From: Hyposmocoma kahamanoa
Lineage: Eukaryota; Arthropoda; Insecta; Lepidoptera; Cosmopterigidae
DNA length: 64,000 nucleotides
Assembly (NCBI RefSeq): GCF_003589595.1
Contig: NW_020653713.1
Location: 3,627,672 to 3,691,671 of the forward strand
Direction: 5' to 3'
Shown: positions 20,395 through 29,774 of the stretch, piece by piece
Numbering within the stretch: position 1 is the first letter of the stretch
Layout of the letters: each line of letters begins with the position of its first letter
The notes under the pieces: generated by a model
Databases searched by the model: none
What the model was told of the DNA's origin: nothing
Seen by the model: only the letters and a program-made list of their open reading frames with translations
Made by a program: the position numbers and the translations under genes

Positions 20395-20659
20395 CATTGA
20401 CTTACAAATAAATGGACGACGGGTCTAATACAAAAACCACGAAAAAAATGTCCCAAGTCAACCTATTTAAACGTAGTGACATGTAAAGGAATATGAAAAA
20501 GCTAAAACGTTGCATTTAAATTGTAATGTCATCGCAGTACTGTCTAATTTTGCTTGCTTCGCTGTCCGTCGAACAAACGAAGACTAGAGCGTGAATGACG
20601 CTCTGTATACGATTTTAACGCCCTATAAGTTCGGACACTTTTTAGCGCGCACCCGATGT
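20395..20659. mobile_element. hAT-type MITE, copy lacking its right terminus
   Basis: Begins CATTGACTTACAAATAAATG and shares its whole length with the complete copies at 43297-43524 and 48894-49186. The right inverted repeat is lost after CACCCGATGTC. Words in common include TCCCAAGTCAACCTATTTAA and GACACTTTTTAGCGCG. Confidence 0.8.
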
Positions 20660-20675
20660 CTAAAAGACGCAGTTT

Positions 20676-20730
20676 CCTATCGGGAGAGGCAATCAAAATC
20701 AAGCTGCAGGAGGCATTAGAGCGTTTGTGT
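20676..20730 (+). repeat. Short LINE-like segment shared with 45405-45440
   Basis: CGGGAGAGGCAATCAAAATC followed by AAGCTGCAG also occurs in reverse complement at 45408-45434, where it lies in a candidate LINE C-terminus. It is probably a fragment of the same element. Confidence 0.4.
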
Positions 20731-20756
20731 AGCGTCGTATTTGAAATTTTATAATA

Positions 20757-20779
20757 GGGGTTAAAGTATGAAATTGCCG
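20757..20779. repeat. mariner terminal inverted repeat, left
   Basis: Perfect 23-bp inverse match to 22013-22035. This is the site that the transposase N-terminal domain binds in mariner elements. The flanking TA is the duplicated target. Confidence 0.97.
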
Positions 20780-20831
20780 ATTTGTACTGAAAATCTAAAT
20801 TGTTTATTTTTTAAATTTTTAACAAATTTAT

Positions 20832-21852
20832 TTAATCAAAATAGTTGCCATTATTATCTATACATTGCTGCCATCTAATGGGAAGGTTATTAATGCCTTT
20901 GCGATAGAACTCCGACGATCTAGACTGCACAAACTGTGTGAAAGCATTTTGTACTGCCTCCTGGGAAGAAAACTTCTTGTCACGTAGATAATTGTCCAAA
21001 TCACGAAAAAACTGGTAGTCCGTTGGAGCAAGGTCTGGTGAATACGGAGGATGACGAATGGTTTCTAACTGCAGTTCCTGAAGGGTCAAAATGGTTTCTC
21101 GTGCTGTGTGAGGTCTCGCGTTGTCGTGGAGCAATAATGGTGAAGATCGATTCATGAGTCGGGGCTGTTTTACTGCTAGTTTTGTCAACATGGTTCGGAG
21201 TTCGGCACAATAGACATCTGCCGTTATTGCTTGACCAGATCGGAGAAAACTATAGTGAATAACACCATGCTGAGACCACCAAACAGTTACCATTACCTTT
21301 TTATTGGTAAGTTTTGCTTTAGGACACTGTTGTGGCATTTGACCTGGGGTCAGCCATTGCATTTTTTCTTTTCCGGTTATCATAAAGAATCCACTTTTCA
21401 TCACATGTTACAATTCGATCCAATATTCCTTCATTTCTGTACCGGTTCAACAAGGCAACACAAGTTTCAACACGCGTTTCTTTCTTCAGATCAGTCAAAT
21501 CATGAGGCACCCATTTTTCGTATTTTTTTATTTTATTGATTTGACGTAAGTGAGTCAATATTGTGGGTAAGGTAACGTTAAACCATGCCGCTAATTCCTG
21601 GGTAGTTTGACTAGGATCGGCTTCCACTATCTCTCTTAATTCATCGTTATTCACCTGTGTGGGCGGTCTTCCTCGTGGCTCGTTCTTTAAGTCGAAATTT
21701 CCATCACGAAAGCGTTTAAACCAAAATCGCACGGTGCGTTCATTAGTAGACCCCTCTCCAAACGCAGCATTGATATTGCGGGCTGTTTCTGCCGCGTTAG
21801 TTCCGCGTCGGAACTCGTATTCAAAAATCACTCGAATTTTCGCAGTATCCAT
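20832..21852 (-). pseudogene. mariner transposase (DD34D), one frameshift
   Basis: Two overlapping minus-strand frames together cover a transposase of about 339 residues, the usual family length. Frame one starts at an ATG (21852) and has a helix-turn-helix region (NINAAFGEGSTNERTVRFWF, residues 26-45), a GRPP AT-hook-like linker (61-64), a second helix-turn-helix near 83-102, the family motif WVPHDLT (114-120) and the first catalytic aspartate in TCDEKWI (D151). Frame two carries LLLHDNARPH with the second aspartate and YSPDLAPTDYQFF with the third. Exactly 34 residues separate the last two (DD34D). The frames join if one base is absent from the run of six T at 21362-21367. No other stop interrupts it. 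Subfamily is uncertain; it reads closest to mellifera-like mariners from memory. Confidence 0.95.
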
Positions 21853-22012
21853 CTTTCTTGTCTAAATTGAATAACAAAAACAATTGAAAGTCGATATTCA
21901 AATGTTTCAAATTTAAAAAAAGAAATCACAGAAACCATTTGAAAAAAGTTTCATTCGAAAACCTCAAACCATGAAGATTCTATGAAAATTCAAAGAACCT
22001 ATTGCAATAAAA

Positions 22013-22035
22013 CGGCAATTTCATACTTTAACCCC
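22013..22035. repeat. mariner terminal inverted repeat, right
   Basis: Perfect inverse match to the left end, adjacent to the start of the transposase gene. TA follows at 22036-22037. Confidence 0.97.
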
Positions 22036-22037
22036 TA

Positions 22038-23245
22038 ATATTGTTTTTAAATAGTTCTTTTTTTTCCAAATGGTTACGCCTTTGTACCTGTTATGTAACA
22101 TTTTACTTACATGTTACTCAGGAATACAGTGACGCGTTTAAGGCTTAGGCTATGGAAACATTTTTTTTCCATCCTCTGAGGTTTAAGGGGACACTTTTAG
22201 CGAGTAGCATAGACAATAGGATTTTGGTTAAGAACAAAAATGAGCACCTTTGTGTAATGGTTTATGAAAGTATAATTGACAGATTAAAAGACAGGAGTTT
22301 TATTTTTGCTATTCTCTAACACAGGAGTAGATTATTTGACTTTTCCTTTGACATTGTATGTCTTTACGAACGGTTAGACATGGCAATTTTAACGCGGTTC
22401 ACGTTTGAAATTAATTAACTAATTTATTTATTTAACGTATTTATCAATTTCACTTTTAAATTTACAATTAACAAAACAAATTAATGTGCATAAACCTATA
22501 CACATTTTTCGTACATAATTAATTATTCAACGTAAGCGTCAGTATCGTAAATAAATAAAAGCACAAACGCAAGTTTTCTTAACGCCGTGCCATACGTTTG
22601 ATACAACGATAATTGTGTTCGTAAAATTAGATTATTGAGACATTCGAATCGATTTAAAAAATATAGCACTGCAATAGGAACAACAGACAATCGAGATGGG
22701 AGTCTAATTTCATTACATCGCTTCCCGGCAATAAAGAACAAGGTTCAGAGGACCGATTTTTTAATAGAACGATCTTGTAACGACCACGATTTCCACGCTA
22801 AATGTTGGCCAGATAGAAAACGTACGCGCGTCAGGTAATAATTCTACGTCTATGGATTGACGTATACCATTTTTAGATAGGTACTTTTCGATGCCGTATG
22901 AATGCAATAGAAAAATATTTTTCATTCTTGTAATAATGATGATATTTTGTAATAAAAATGACAATATTGTGAATAAATTACAATTTAAAAAGGCCCCTGT
23001 TTTCCTAGTCTTGTTTCTTTTTTCCCCAATTTCGTAGTGATTAATAACATGTAATGAAGCATATTCCCAGGTTGCGGTCGCGGCAAGCACACTATTTTTT
23101 ATTTACAGGAATTTATTCAAGGTTCTACAACTAATAAAGGAAACCAATACCGAGTTTTAACATTGATCGGTTTACAATAGTAATAAATGCACCTCTTAAT
23201 TATACTAGAATTTCATTAACCACGCGGAGTTACTTCTCTAACTAA
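22038..23245. other. Unassigned AT-rich stretch
   Basis: No gene, shared repeat or RNA gene was supported in about 1.2 kb of AT-rich sequence. Short frames on both strands are unrecognised. Confidence 0.5.
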
Positions 23246-23249
23246 TCTG

Positions 23250-23555
23250 GTGACGGCGGCGGTGAGCTAAAGGGTAGGTTTACGAGATTGAAGGGTGAAC
23301 AATTCGCACGGCCTGGACACACCTTGGTCACGCGCAGCAATTGTTTCGCCAACACAGGAGGCGGACAGGGATAGGTGGGTATGCGGGGGTGAAGGGTGAC
23401 GAGCCTGGACACACCTTGGTCATGCGCAGCAATCATTACCCAACCCAGGAGATGGACGGGTAAGGATAGTCCCTACGGGGGGCAGAGGACGAGCAATTCG
23501 AACGGTACCTTGGTCACGCACTGCAATTACTCTGCAACAGCTCCTCACCCGGTGG
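23250..23555 (+). repeat. Degenerate ~95-bp tandem repeat, GC-rich
   Basis: The words CCTGGACACACCTTGGTCAC and GCGCAGCAAT occur at about 23310-23341 and 23404-23434 (variant CATGCGCAGCAATCA). A more diverged third copy (GGTACCTTGGTCACGCACTG) is near 23503-23522. The units run straight into the jockey-like reverse transcriptase fragment and may be a duplicated part of that element. Confidence 0.6.
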
Positions 23556-24070
23556 AGGTTCTTACCGTAGTAAGCTCCTCCAGGGAAGTACCACAAGGAA
23601 GCTGTCTATCACCCGTGTGTTACGCTCGATACACGGATGACATCCCCTTGGCGGAAGGGACCATCCTGGCCTTGTACGCCGACGACGCCGCGTACCTTAC
23701 CACCTCCATCACCGCGTCTCACGCGGCGCTCAAGATGCAGCGCCAACTGGACATGCTTCCTACCTGGCTGGATGACTGGCGACTCTCGGTCAACATCACC
23801 AAAACCCAGGCGATCAGCGTGAGCACCTCGAAGAAGCTGACATTGATGGGCTAGCCTATCGAGTGGTCCCCCACGATGAAATACCTAGGGGTGACAATCG
23901 ATAGAAGACTATCTATGGCCCATCACATCAAGAACGTAGTGCGTCACTTGCTCCGGCTGGCGGCCTTTTATAGTCTCGTCTTCGCTCACGGCCCGCGTCG
24001 CGCGCGCGCGTCTCCCGCTCACTGTCGCCTGCGCCGCTTGCGTCGACATCGATCTGCGGATTTTCCATGA
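23556..24070 (+). pseudogene. Jockey-like reverse transcriptase fragment with YADD
   Basis: The frame reads SREVPQGSCLSPVCYARYTD (reverse transcriptase motif B region, PQGS), then LALYADDAAYLTT with the intact catalytic YADD box at 23675-23686, then WLDDWRLSVNITKTQAISVS. After a stop at 23852-23854 the next frame continues with MKYLGVTIDRRLSMAHHIKN, the KYLGV thumb region. This order identifies a jockey-clade non-LTR retrotransposon. Motif A, the endonuclease and most of the thumb are missing. Codon third positions and CpG content are far more GC-rich than the surroundings, and the last part (23980-24110) is a CG-rich run whose relation to the element is unclear. Confidence 0.85.
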
Positions 24071-24238
24071 CGTGCGATTCGTGGCGGGCCGCGTCGCGGC
24101 GCGTCACAAACATACATACATTTACTTTATGCGCTACAATCTTGATACAAATGTTTCGCCTCATCAAAACGCATTAATACTTTTAACACGTTTTGATGTT
24201 AAGACTACTCTTGACCTGGAGTTATTTTTAATGGTACC

Positions 24239-24535
24239 ATGTGACGGGACGAACAAGCCGTTCTCCTAGTAGTAACCGACATGCCTGTCTATATCAGTAT
24301 ATATGCACAGAAGGGCGCGACTTGCACGAGAGCGACATAAAGCGCGAGATACTGCTATATGCTATATGTTCCCGCGCAAGTCGCACTATGTCGTGCTAGT
24401 CCTACAATTGCACTGCCACCTCGCCCAGATATAAGTTGACAAGTTCTATGTGCCTGTAATTTCTCCAGCATTCTTATCTTTCAAAACCGAAATGCAGTAA
24501 TGTTCACATTACAAGGAGCTCTGCTGTTACCAAAA
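24239..24535 (+). repeat. Rep-A copy 7, carrying a MITE
   Basis: GTGACGGGACGAACAAGCCG begins the copy and GACATGCCTGTCTATATCAG ends its left half. After the MITE at 24298-24405 it resumes with TTGCACTGCCACCTCGCCC, continues with GTGCCTGTAATTTCTCCAGC and ends AAGGAGCTCTGCTGTTACC. Confidence 0.8.
24298..24405. mobile_element. GTAGGGCTAGCAC-type MITE inside Rep-A
   Basis: The right end, CGCACTATGTCGTGCTAGTC then CTAC, matches the terminus of the 7185-7280 element. The left end keeps only AGGGCGCGACTT. It interrupts a Rep-A copy, so it inserted after Rep-A had spread. Confidence 0.65.
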
Positions 24536-24778
24536 CTTCTTACTTTAGGAGGTCCTCAATTTCGCAGTGGTAATTTCCTTGATCGCCCTCGCACAGACTT
24601 TCTTCATAGATTTGCTTCGCTAACTCGTAGCGAGCGATTGAAAAATAATCACTATACAACCGGAAATAAAACGCCAGCAGAGATTCATTTGCCTTTGAAT
24701 GTTTCTTTTAATCGATTGAAGTTTTAATATGATTGTCCAGACTTCGCTTTCTTATTACACTTTCTATTGATTTTTTAT

Positions 24779-25066
24779 TAACCGGCTTCGAAAAAGGAGG
24801 AGGTTCTGAATTCGATTGTATTTTTTTGTATGTGTGTTACGCTATTACTCTATATTACTTATTTGTGAAACGATTTTGATGATTCTTTTTTTGTTGAAAA
24901 GAAAGTATCTCAGTGTTGGTTCCATTTCAATTTAAAGAAAATATTCCACCTCTAAGGGTGGAAAACAAAGGGTGTAAATTAAGTTTCGCGCGCTGTCCGG
25001 TAACCGATTCCAATAAAACTTGGCATATAAATGTAGTTTAACGAGCTTTTAAGGTCGGTTTTTTTA
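24779..25066 (+). repeat. Rep-B copy 3, shorter subtype, flanked by 42-bp direct repeats
   Basis: Starts ACCGGCTTCGAAAAAGGAGG and ends GCTTTTAAGGTCGGTTTTTT. It belongs to a shorter subtype with ATATTCCACCTCTAAGGGTG and CGCGCTGTCCGGTAACCGAT. The 42 bp before it (24731-24772) recur after it (25072-25113) with three mismatches, which is far longer than a normal transposition target duplication. Confidence 0.75.
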
Positions 25067-25124
25067 TAAGCGATTTTCCAGACTTCGCTTTCTCATTACA
25101 ATTTCTATTGATTATAGATTTAAG

Positions 25125-25345
25125 GATTAGTAAGTTAAAGTGGCAGTGGGCAGGGCACATAGCTCGTTCTAGAAAGGTTCTCGAATGGAGACTACGAACC
25201 GGAAGGCGTTCAATGGCACGGCCCCCTACTAGATGGACGGATGACCTGGTAAATAACCGGTAAGGGTAACCGACGGATGCACGTCGCGTCCGGTCGGCTG
25301 GTCTGGCAATCTTTGGAGGAGGCCTATGTTCAGCAGAAGAATAGC
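25125..25345 (+). pseudogene. LINE ORF2 C-terminus, GHIAR-type (RTE-like)
   Basis: Reading across frameshifts, the plus strand gives RISKLKWQWAGHIARS, then KVLEWRLRTGRRS, ARPPTRWTDDLV and GRRMHVASGRLVWQSLEEAYVQ. This is the conserved C-terminal tail of a RTE-like LINE family widespread in insects. It is 5'-truncated and has at least one frameshift and a small deletion. A better preserved copy is at 55190-55455, and distant relatives are at 27220-27500 and 53015-53165. Confidence 0.75.
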
Positions 25346-25465
25346 TACTGCTTAGAAGAGATAATGAAAAATAAAGAAATCAATATAGATGTCAAGAAAA
25401 ATATATACGACATAATTGTCCTACGTGGTCTTTGAAAAAAGCGATGAAAATAAGCTAGCTACTTG

Positions 25466-25819
25466 GGAAATGAAACTATTTTTCCGGATTTAAATCGCGT
25501 ATATTTGTTTTTTCAAACAAACCGACGTTTCGGGCCCTTTACAGGTCCCATGGTCACGGTTGACTGTATCGCCGCACTTTTTGAGAAAAGTTAATGCAGC
25601 TAGGGCGCGCGCACGTTTGTTCTTGAGGTCTTCAAACCGCCGGATTTTATTTGCAACATCCAGTCCGTACTGGTGTACATATTTGAGTCAACCGTGACCA
25701 TGGGACCTGTAAAGGGCCCGAAACGTCGGTTTGTTTGAAAAAACAAATATACGCGATTTAAATCCGGAAAAATAGTTTCATTTCCTATGCATAACAATCG
25801 CGAAAACCTAAGAACTCGA
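25466..25819. mobile_element. Snapback Penelope-like insertion with 15-bp target duplication
   Basis: Two arms, 25466-25565 and 25686-25785, are perfect reverse complements over 100 bp and are separated by 120 bp. The right arm continues with a 34-bp tail ending CCTAAGAACTCGAT. The insert is flanked by the direct repeat TAAGCTAGCTACTTG at 25451-25465 and 25820-25834. The arm sequence (GTCAACCGTGACCATGGGAC, CGAAACGTCGGTTTGTTTG, ACGCGATTTAAATCCGG) is the same pLTR that follows the GIY-YIG ORF fragments at 46200 and 58800, tying this to a Penelope-like element. It has no coding sequence, so it was moved by an autonomous PLE. Confidence 0.92.
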
Positions 25820-25975
25820 TAAGCTAGCTACTTGTCAAAGAAAAATGGAGACAAGTATGTTAGGGATAAAACAAAGAGAAAACATTAAGAATACAGCAAT
25901 CAAATTAAGAACGAAAGAAACGAATGTAATGAAAATTATATGGAAGTAATGGAATAATTACAAACAAACCGGCGG

Positions 25976-26212
25976 TAGTTTGTTATAATTATTAAACAAA
26001 AATCGAACACATAAAAAATTCACTTCGATCCGATTGGATTCGAACCAAAGTCTCCTGTCAAACCGCGGCAGACGCTATGCCAACTAAGCCACGGAATGAC
26101 CCAGCGGACCACACGAATTCTTCTATGTGCTTGTTTGTCGGATATTTATATTTGGTTTTTTAACGACATTTTTACCGTAGCGCCATCTGTGAAAAATCTA
26201 AGAAAGTCATAA
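25976..26212 (-). mobile_element. SINE-2, near-complete copy
   Basis: On the minus strand: CACAGATGGCGCTACGGTAA (head), CCGTGGCTTAGTTGGCATAG (A box), TTTGGTTCGAATCCAATCGG (B box), then TTTAATAATTATAACAAACT (tail). It directly abuts a SINE-1 in the same orientation. Confidence 0.85.
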
Positions 26213-26231
26213 GAGAATCATTGTAGATAAA

Positions 26232-26441
26232 TAATAATAACGCACACACTCAACATAGCCCCCGGAAACCCTGTGTCGCGGGTGCCATGGACACACACAT
26301 AGACAACCACAAATTACACCCAAACTCACGAGAGAAATAATTGTAGGCCATACAACTACCTATATCTCCCGGCCCGGGAATCGAACCTTGGACCTCTACG
26401 TGGCAGTCCGGCATGGTATCCGTTCGGCTACGGAGGCAGTT
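26232..26441 (-). mobile_element. SINE-1 (tRNA-derived), near-complete
   Basis: Minus strand begins TGCCTCCGTAGCCGAACGG (A box) with CAAGGTTCGATTCCCGGGCC (B box). The body runs GAGAAATATAGG... through CCATGGCACCCGCGACACAG and ends GTGTGTGCGTTATTATTATT. The tRNA-related head, unrelated body and (ATT)n tail define a SINE. The sequence cannot close a full tRNA acceptor stem. Confidence 0.85.
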
Positions 26442-26444
26442 ATG

Positions 26445-26785
26445 TAGAGTTTATGAATGTCATGGTAATAAAACATCGCGGTATTCAATAAATAAAATAT
26501 TTTTATAATTATTTTATCACTGTAAATTGGAAATATATTAAGAGATTGCAATTTGATCAGCTTAAGCAGCCATTGACGTCATTAATTAACAGTATAGTAA
26601 TTTTCAGCATTTATTTCCATTTTCTCCTTTAATTTATATTGACATTTGCGCAGTCTGTAGCGGAGGGGTGACAATGAGTGCTTCATTGTGTTGTAAAATC
26701 TAGTAGCAGACTATTTTTTATCAAGCAATCAATCAAAATAACGACATTCGTTTATTTCTCATTTAAAAACATATTTTTTTATTAT
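26445..26785. other. Unassigned AT-rich stretch
   Basis: No gene or shared repeat seen. Confidence 0.5.
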
Positions 26786-26788
26786 ACA

Positions 26789-27072
26789 AAGTAACGGGAT
26801 GAACAAGTCGTGCACCCGGTGGTAAGCGACACGCCTGTCCATAACAGTTGCAGTGTCACTCAGAGCTTTAAATCGCAAAGATCTTATGGGCACTGCCATA
26901 GCGCCCGTCACCCAGAGACATAAGTTGACAAGTCCCATGCACCTGATAATTCACCAGCACCCTTACCCTTCGCAACCGGAATGCAGTAAAGCTAACAATA
27001 CTGTTTGGCGGTATAGGTAAGGTGGCAGTACTTCCCTGGACGAACTCTTTCACAAGGAGCTTACTGCTGTTT
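26789..27072 (+). repeat. Rep-A copy 8, full length
   Basis: One of the most complete copies: it runs from AAGTAACGGGATGAACAAGT through CACTCAGAGCTTTAAATCGC, ACATAAGTTGACAAGTCCCA and TAGGTAAGGTGGCAGTACTT to CACAAGGAGCTTACTGCTGT. It serves as a local reference for family length (about 285 bp). Confidence 0.88.
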
Positions 27073-27219
27073 AAAAACACAGACAAACGTTTCAGACACT
27101 TGACATTTGACATTCGTGATTATTGAATTGCAGTATCTATTGATAATATTTTACCAATTAATTAGTATGCCATGAAACTGGCCATACGTACTGACACAAT
27201 AGATGTAACCGGGAGCACA

Positions 27220-27500
27220 GAGATGCAGCAAAACTATGAATCTTATCGACATAGACAGGATGTTAGCCAGCAGAAAGAGGAAATGGGTTGGCCATATATG
27301 CCATAGATGAGACCACAGATGGGGTAGAAGGGTGCTTGGGTGGAAACCCACAAGGGTACAGAAGCGTAGGTAGGCAATCGACGCGATGAACTCACTACCT
27401 TGTCAAAATAACGGGGAAAATTTGGATGACGAAAGCACAAGACCGGAAAGAATAGCGAACACATTGGAAGACACCAAGACTCAGCACTGTGTACATAAAG
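27220..27500 (+). pseudogene. Distant LINE C-terminus, RTE-like
   Basis: The frame reads RKRKWVGHICHR, then HRWGRRVLGWKPTR, and in the following frames sequence ending RIANTLEDTKTQHC. KWVGH followed by a charged WGRRV..W segment and a terminal A..R...LED matches the tail of RTE-like LINE proteins. Several stops interrupt it. It is too diverged to join to the copies at 25125 or 55190. Confidence 0.5.
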
Positions 27501-27770
27501 GTTGAAAAGAAGAATTCATAATTAATTTATTCATTGTTTTATGTGGATTAACAGAGGTGTTACATAATAGTATTCCAGCACATGAACCCTGTAAGAGTAC
27601 TACAATGATAATAAGTTAAATAATTGTTAATCTCATATACAAGTTATGGCATTAAACATTACGATTATGAAATATATTAAAACCAATGTAAAATAAGAAA
27701 AGAGAAGACCAAATTTGACTATTCGGAACATCCAAACGAGAATAAACTAAGAAGCACAACAGTTCTTTTG
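27501..27770. other. Unassigned AT-rich stretch
   Basis: Nothing supported. Confidence 0.5.
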
Positions 27771-27774
27771 CTAA

Positions 27775-27838
27775 ATTGCTTCAACCAGGCATTGCATGCT
27801 TACCGCTGAGCCACTGAGGTTGTAGTTGACACTGGGGT
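27775..27838 (-). mobile_element. Possible tRNA-derived SINE head
   Basis: On the minus strand CCTCAGTGGCTCAGCGGTAA fits a strong polymerase III A box (TGGCTCAGCGG). A B box is not convincing (TGGTTGAAGC), so it is a fragment at best and not a tRNA gene. Confidence 0.35.
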
Positions 27839-27839
27839 A

Positions 27840-28675
27840 GTGAAATAAATTAAATAAGTGTATAATAGTTATCAATTAAATGGGGTTTGTCATCACTTTT
27901 TCTCCAATAGAAACCCCGACCCTAATTGAACAATTCGGGAGTTAAACTTTCTATTTATATTGATCATGCCATAAAATTTTCGCCACGTCATTGGCTAACA
28001 CTTGCTCGGTGCCGAGGTCTAAGTGACAAGCGCTGAGATAAAACATGGGTAAAACTATAGACTCATGAAAACGCTGTTGAAATTATCTTCATTTTCCAAC
28101 AGAAATAAGCAACTCGATATCTCAGTTTTTTAGAATAGTGTACACAAACAGTTGTATTCGGAATGTGCAAAATTTTTAATTGACTTATATTAATCAATAA
28201 TCACTAAAATTTGAATAAAAGAAAATGGAATATTAAGAAAAATAAAATACGAATTGCACCCCCCAACAAGATCTACATTTTATAATTTTAACTTCAAAAG
28301 TGGGTTGCCATATCAACACGCCAACAAAATGCTCAAACATGGGCTCTGTTATTTTACAACTAAACATTTTCATTTACATACAAGGTATTTTGTATGGCAT
28401 TTAAACCGATAAACTATACAACACTAACGAGTCTGAATAGAGAACTGTGGTGGCGGACTAGAGAAAAGACACGCTCGCAGGCTGCACACATGCTACCTAG
28501 AAACTTTCTGTCTCCTAGCTCTCTTCTGTGTAGAATAGGTCTGTGTTGACTTTGCTTGACAATAATATAAACTTTTAGTGAACATCCGACGTGATATCTT
28601 AGGATAAGGCCAGAATAGCGCAATTTTGTGAATTGTTAATGGCGTTTTTTTGCAGTTCAGTTGTTGCGCGCGTAA
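27840..28675. other. Unassigned stretch
   Basis: No gene or shared repeat seen. The GC-richer part at 28430-28560 has open frames on the minus strand but no recognisable motif. Confidence 0.5.
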
Positions 28676-28676
28676 A

Positions 28677-28892
28677 TTAATAATAATAATAACACACACA
28701 CTCAACATAGCCCCGCACTAGGGAAACCCTGTGACGCGGGTGCCATGGACACACATAGACAACCACAAATTACACCCAAACTCACGAGAGAAATAAATGT
28801 AGGCCATACAAATATTTCTCCCGGCCCGGGAATCGAACCTGGGACCTCTGCGTGGCAGTCCGGCATGGTAACCGTTCGGCCACAGAGGCAGT
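28677..28892 (-). mobile_element. SINE-1, complete-looking copy
   Basis: Minus strand begins CTGCCTCTGTGGCCGAACGG and carries CCAGGTTCGATTCCCGGGCC (B box), AATTTGTGGTTGTCTATGTG, GCGTCACAGGGTTTCCCTAG and a (TTA)n tail at its left edge. It is closest to the copy at 26232. Confidence 0.87.
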
Positions 28893-29630
28893 TTTTATTT
28901 TAATTGGCAGACAACTGCGTCTTAGAGTGGCACACACAACGGACTTTAACGTAAATGCAGCGTAAATTGAGCGACTCAAAAAACGCGACTCACAACTTAA
29001 ATTGTAACGAAATGGACAAAAATATTGACAGTGAGAACAATTAAGTATTGATAAGAATGCGTCGCAGCAGCATTAAGGGGTGCGGCAGCAGAAAAAGCGG
29101 AAATCAACCGAACGTTACATTACACCGGCATGTGTTATTTTTCTGTCTATAAATCATACAATAACCCAAATATCTCCATGTAATTAGACTCATTTAAGTA
29201 ATTTATTCATAAATCTAGCCGAATTTGGCTTTGGTTACTACAGCTTGCCTGTTTGATAATATATTTTAATGATTGTTGATAACGATTATTTTGAGATAGT
29301 GTTGTTCTTGTAGGCATACATATTATCGATATTCTGTTATTAAAACAATTGACTACGAGGTTTTTATTATTTCATTATTGTTATTTTTTTGAAGGTTCCT
29401 ACAAATCAAAAGAGAAAGTGAGAATAGTTGGAAATTATAGGACTGCCGAATATAAACATAGGATCAAATACCATTATCGTTTGTTCGCCTTATTTTGAAG
29501 AGGCAAATTTTAATAGAACTTTGAATGTAACTATAGTTACATGCATGTAATATATTACATGATAACGCAATTCCATCGTTACATTTATAGGTAAATAACT
29601 TTATATTTAATTTTGATTAAAAAGACGAGA
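28893..29630. other. Unassigned AT-rich stretch with two short palindromes
   Basis: No gene seen. Perfect palindromes GTAACTATAGTTAC (29526-29539) and CATGTAATATATTACATG (29543-29560) lie almost back to back. They are probably chance products of AT-rich sequence, but they are close enough to be recorded. Confidence 0.4.
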
Positions 29631-29636
29631 AGAGTT

Positions 29637-29772
29637 TGCTACCCTTAGAGGTGGAATATTTTCTTCAAATTTAAATGGGACCAATACTGAGGTACCCTCT
29701 TTCCAACAAAAAAGAATCATCGAAATCCCAAACAAAAAAAAACCGGAATAATCGCGTAACATGCACACAAAA
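29637..29772 (-). repeat. Rep-B copy 4a, partial, shorter subtype
   Basis: ACCCTTAGAGGTGGAATATT and AATTTAAATGGGACCAATAC match the subtype at 24779-25066. The end with the CCGACTTC terminus is lost before the next copy begins. Confidence 0.65.
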
Positions 29773-29774
29773 TA

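Larger units (their letters stand above)
20757..22035 (-). mobile_element. mariner-like transposon, near intact
   Basis: The 1279-bp element is bounded by TA dinucleotides at 20755-20756 and 22036-22037, the mariner target duplication. Terminal inverted repeats match perfectly for 23 bp (20757-20779 and 22013-22035), beginning GGGGTTAAAGTATGAAAT. The single gene on the minus strand fills most of it. Length, ends and transposase signature all fit the mariner family, which moves by cut and paste and needs only its own transposase. Its only visible lesion is a one-base frameshift in the gene. Confidence 0.97.

Noticed and set aside
24164..24196. Short inverted words TCAAAACG/CGTTTTGA considered as a terminator hairpin
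   Set aside because: Eukaryotic context, AT-rich loop and no adjacent gene.
26232..28892. tRNA genes suggested by A and B boxes in SINE-1 (also 2318, 12043, 25976, 54062)
   Set aside because: Acceptor and anticodon stems do not close into a full cloverleaf, and each is followed by a conserved non-tRNA body and simple tail repeated at other loci, which defines SINEs.
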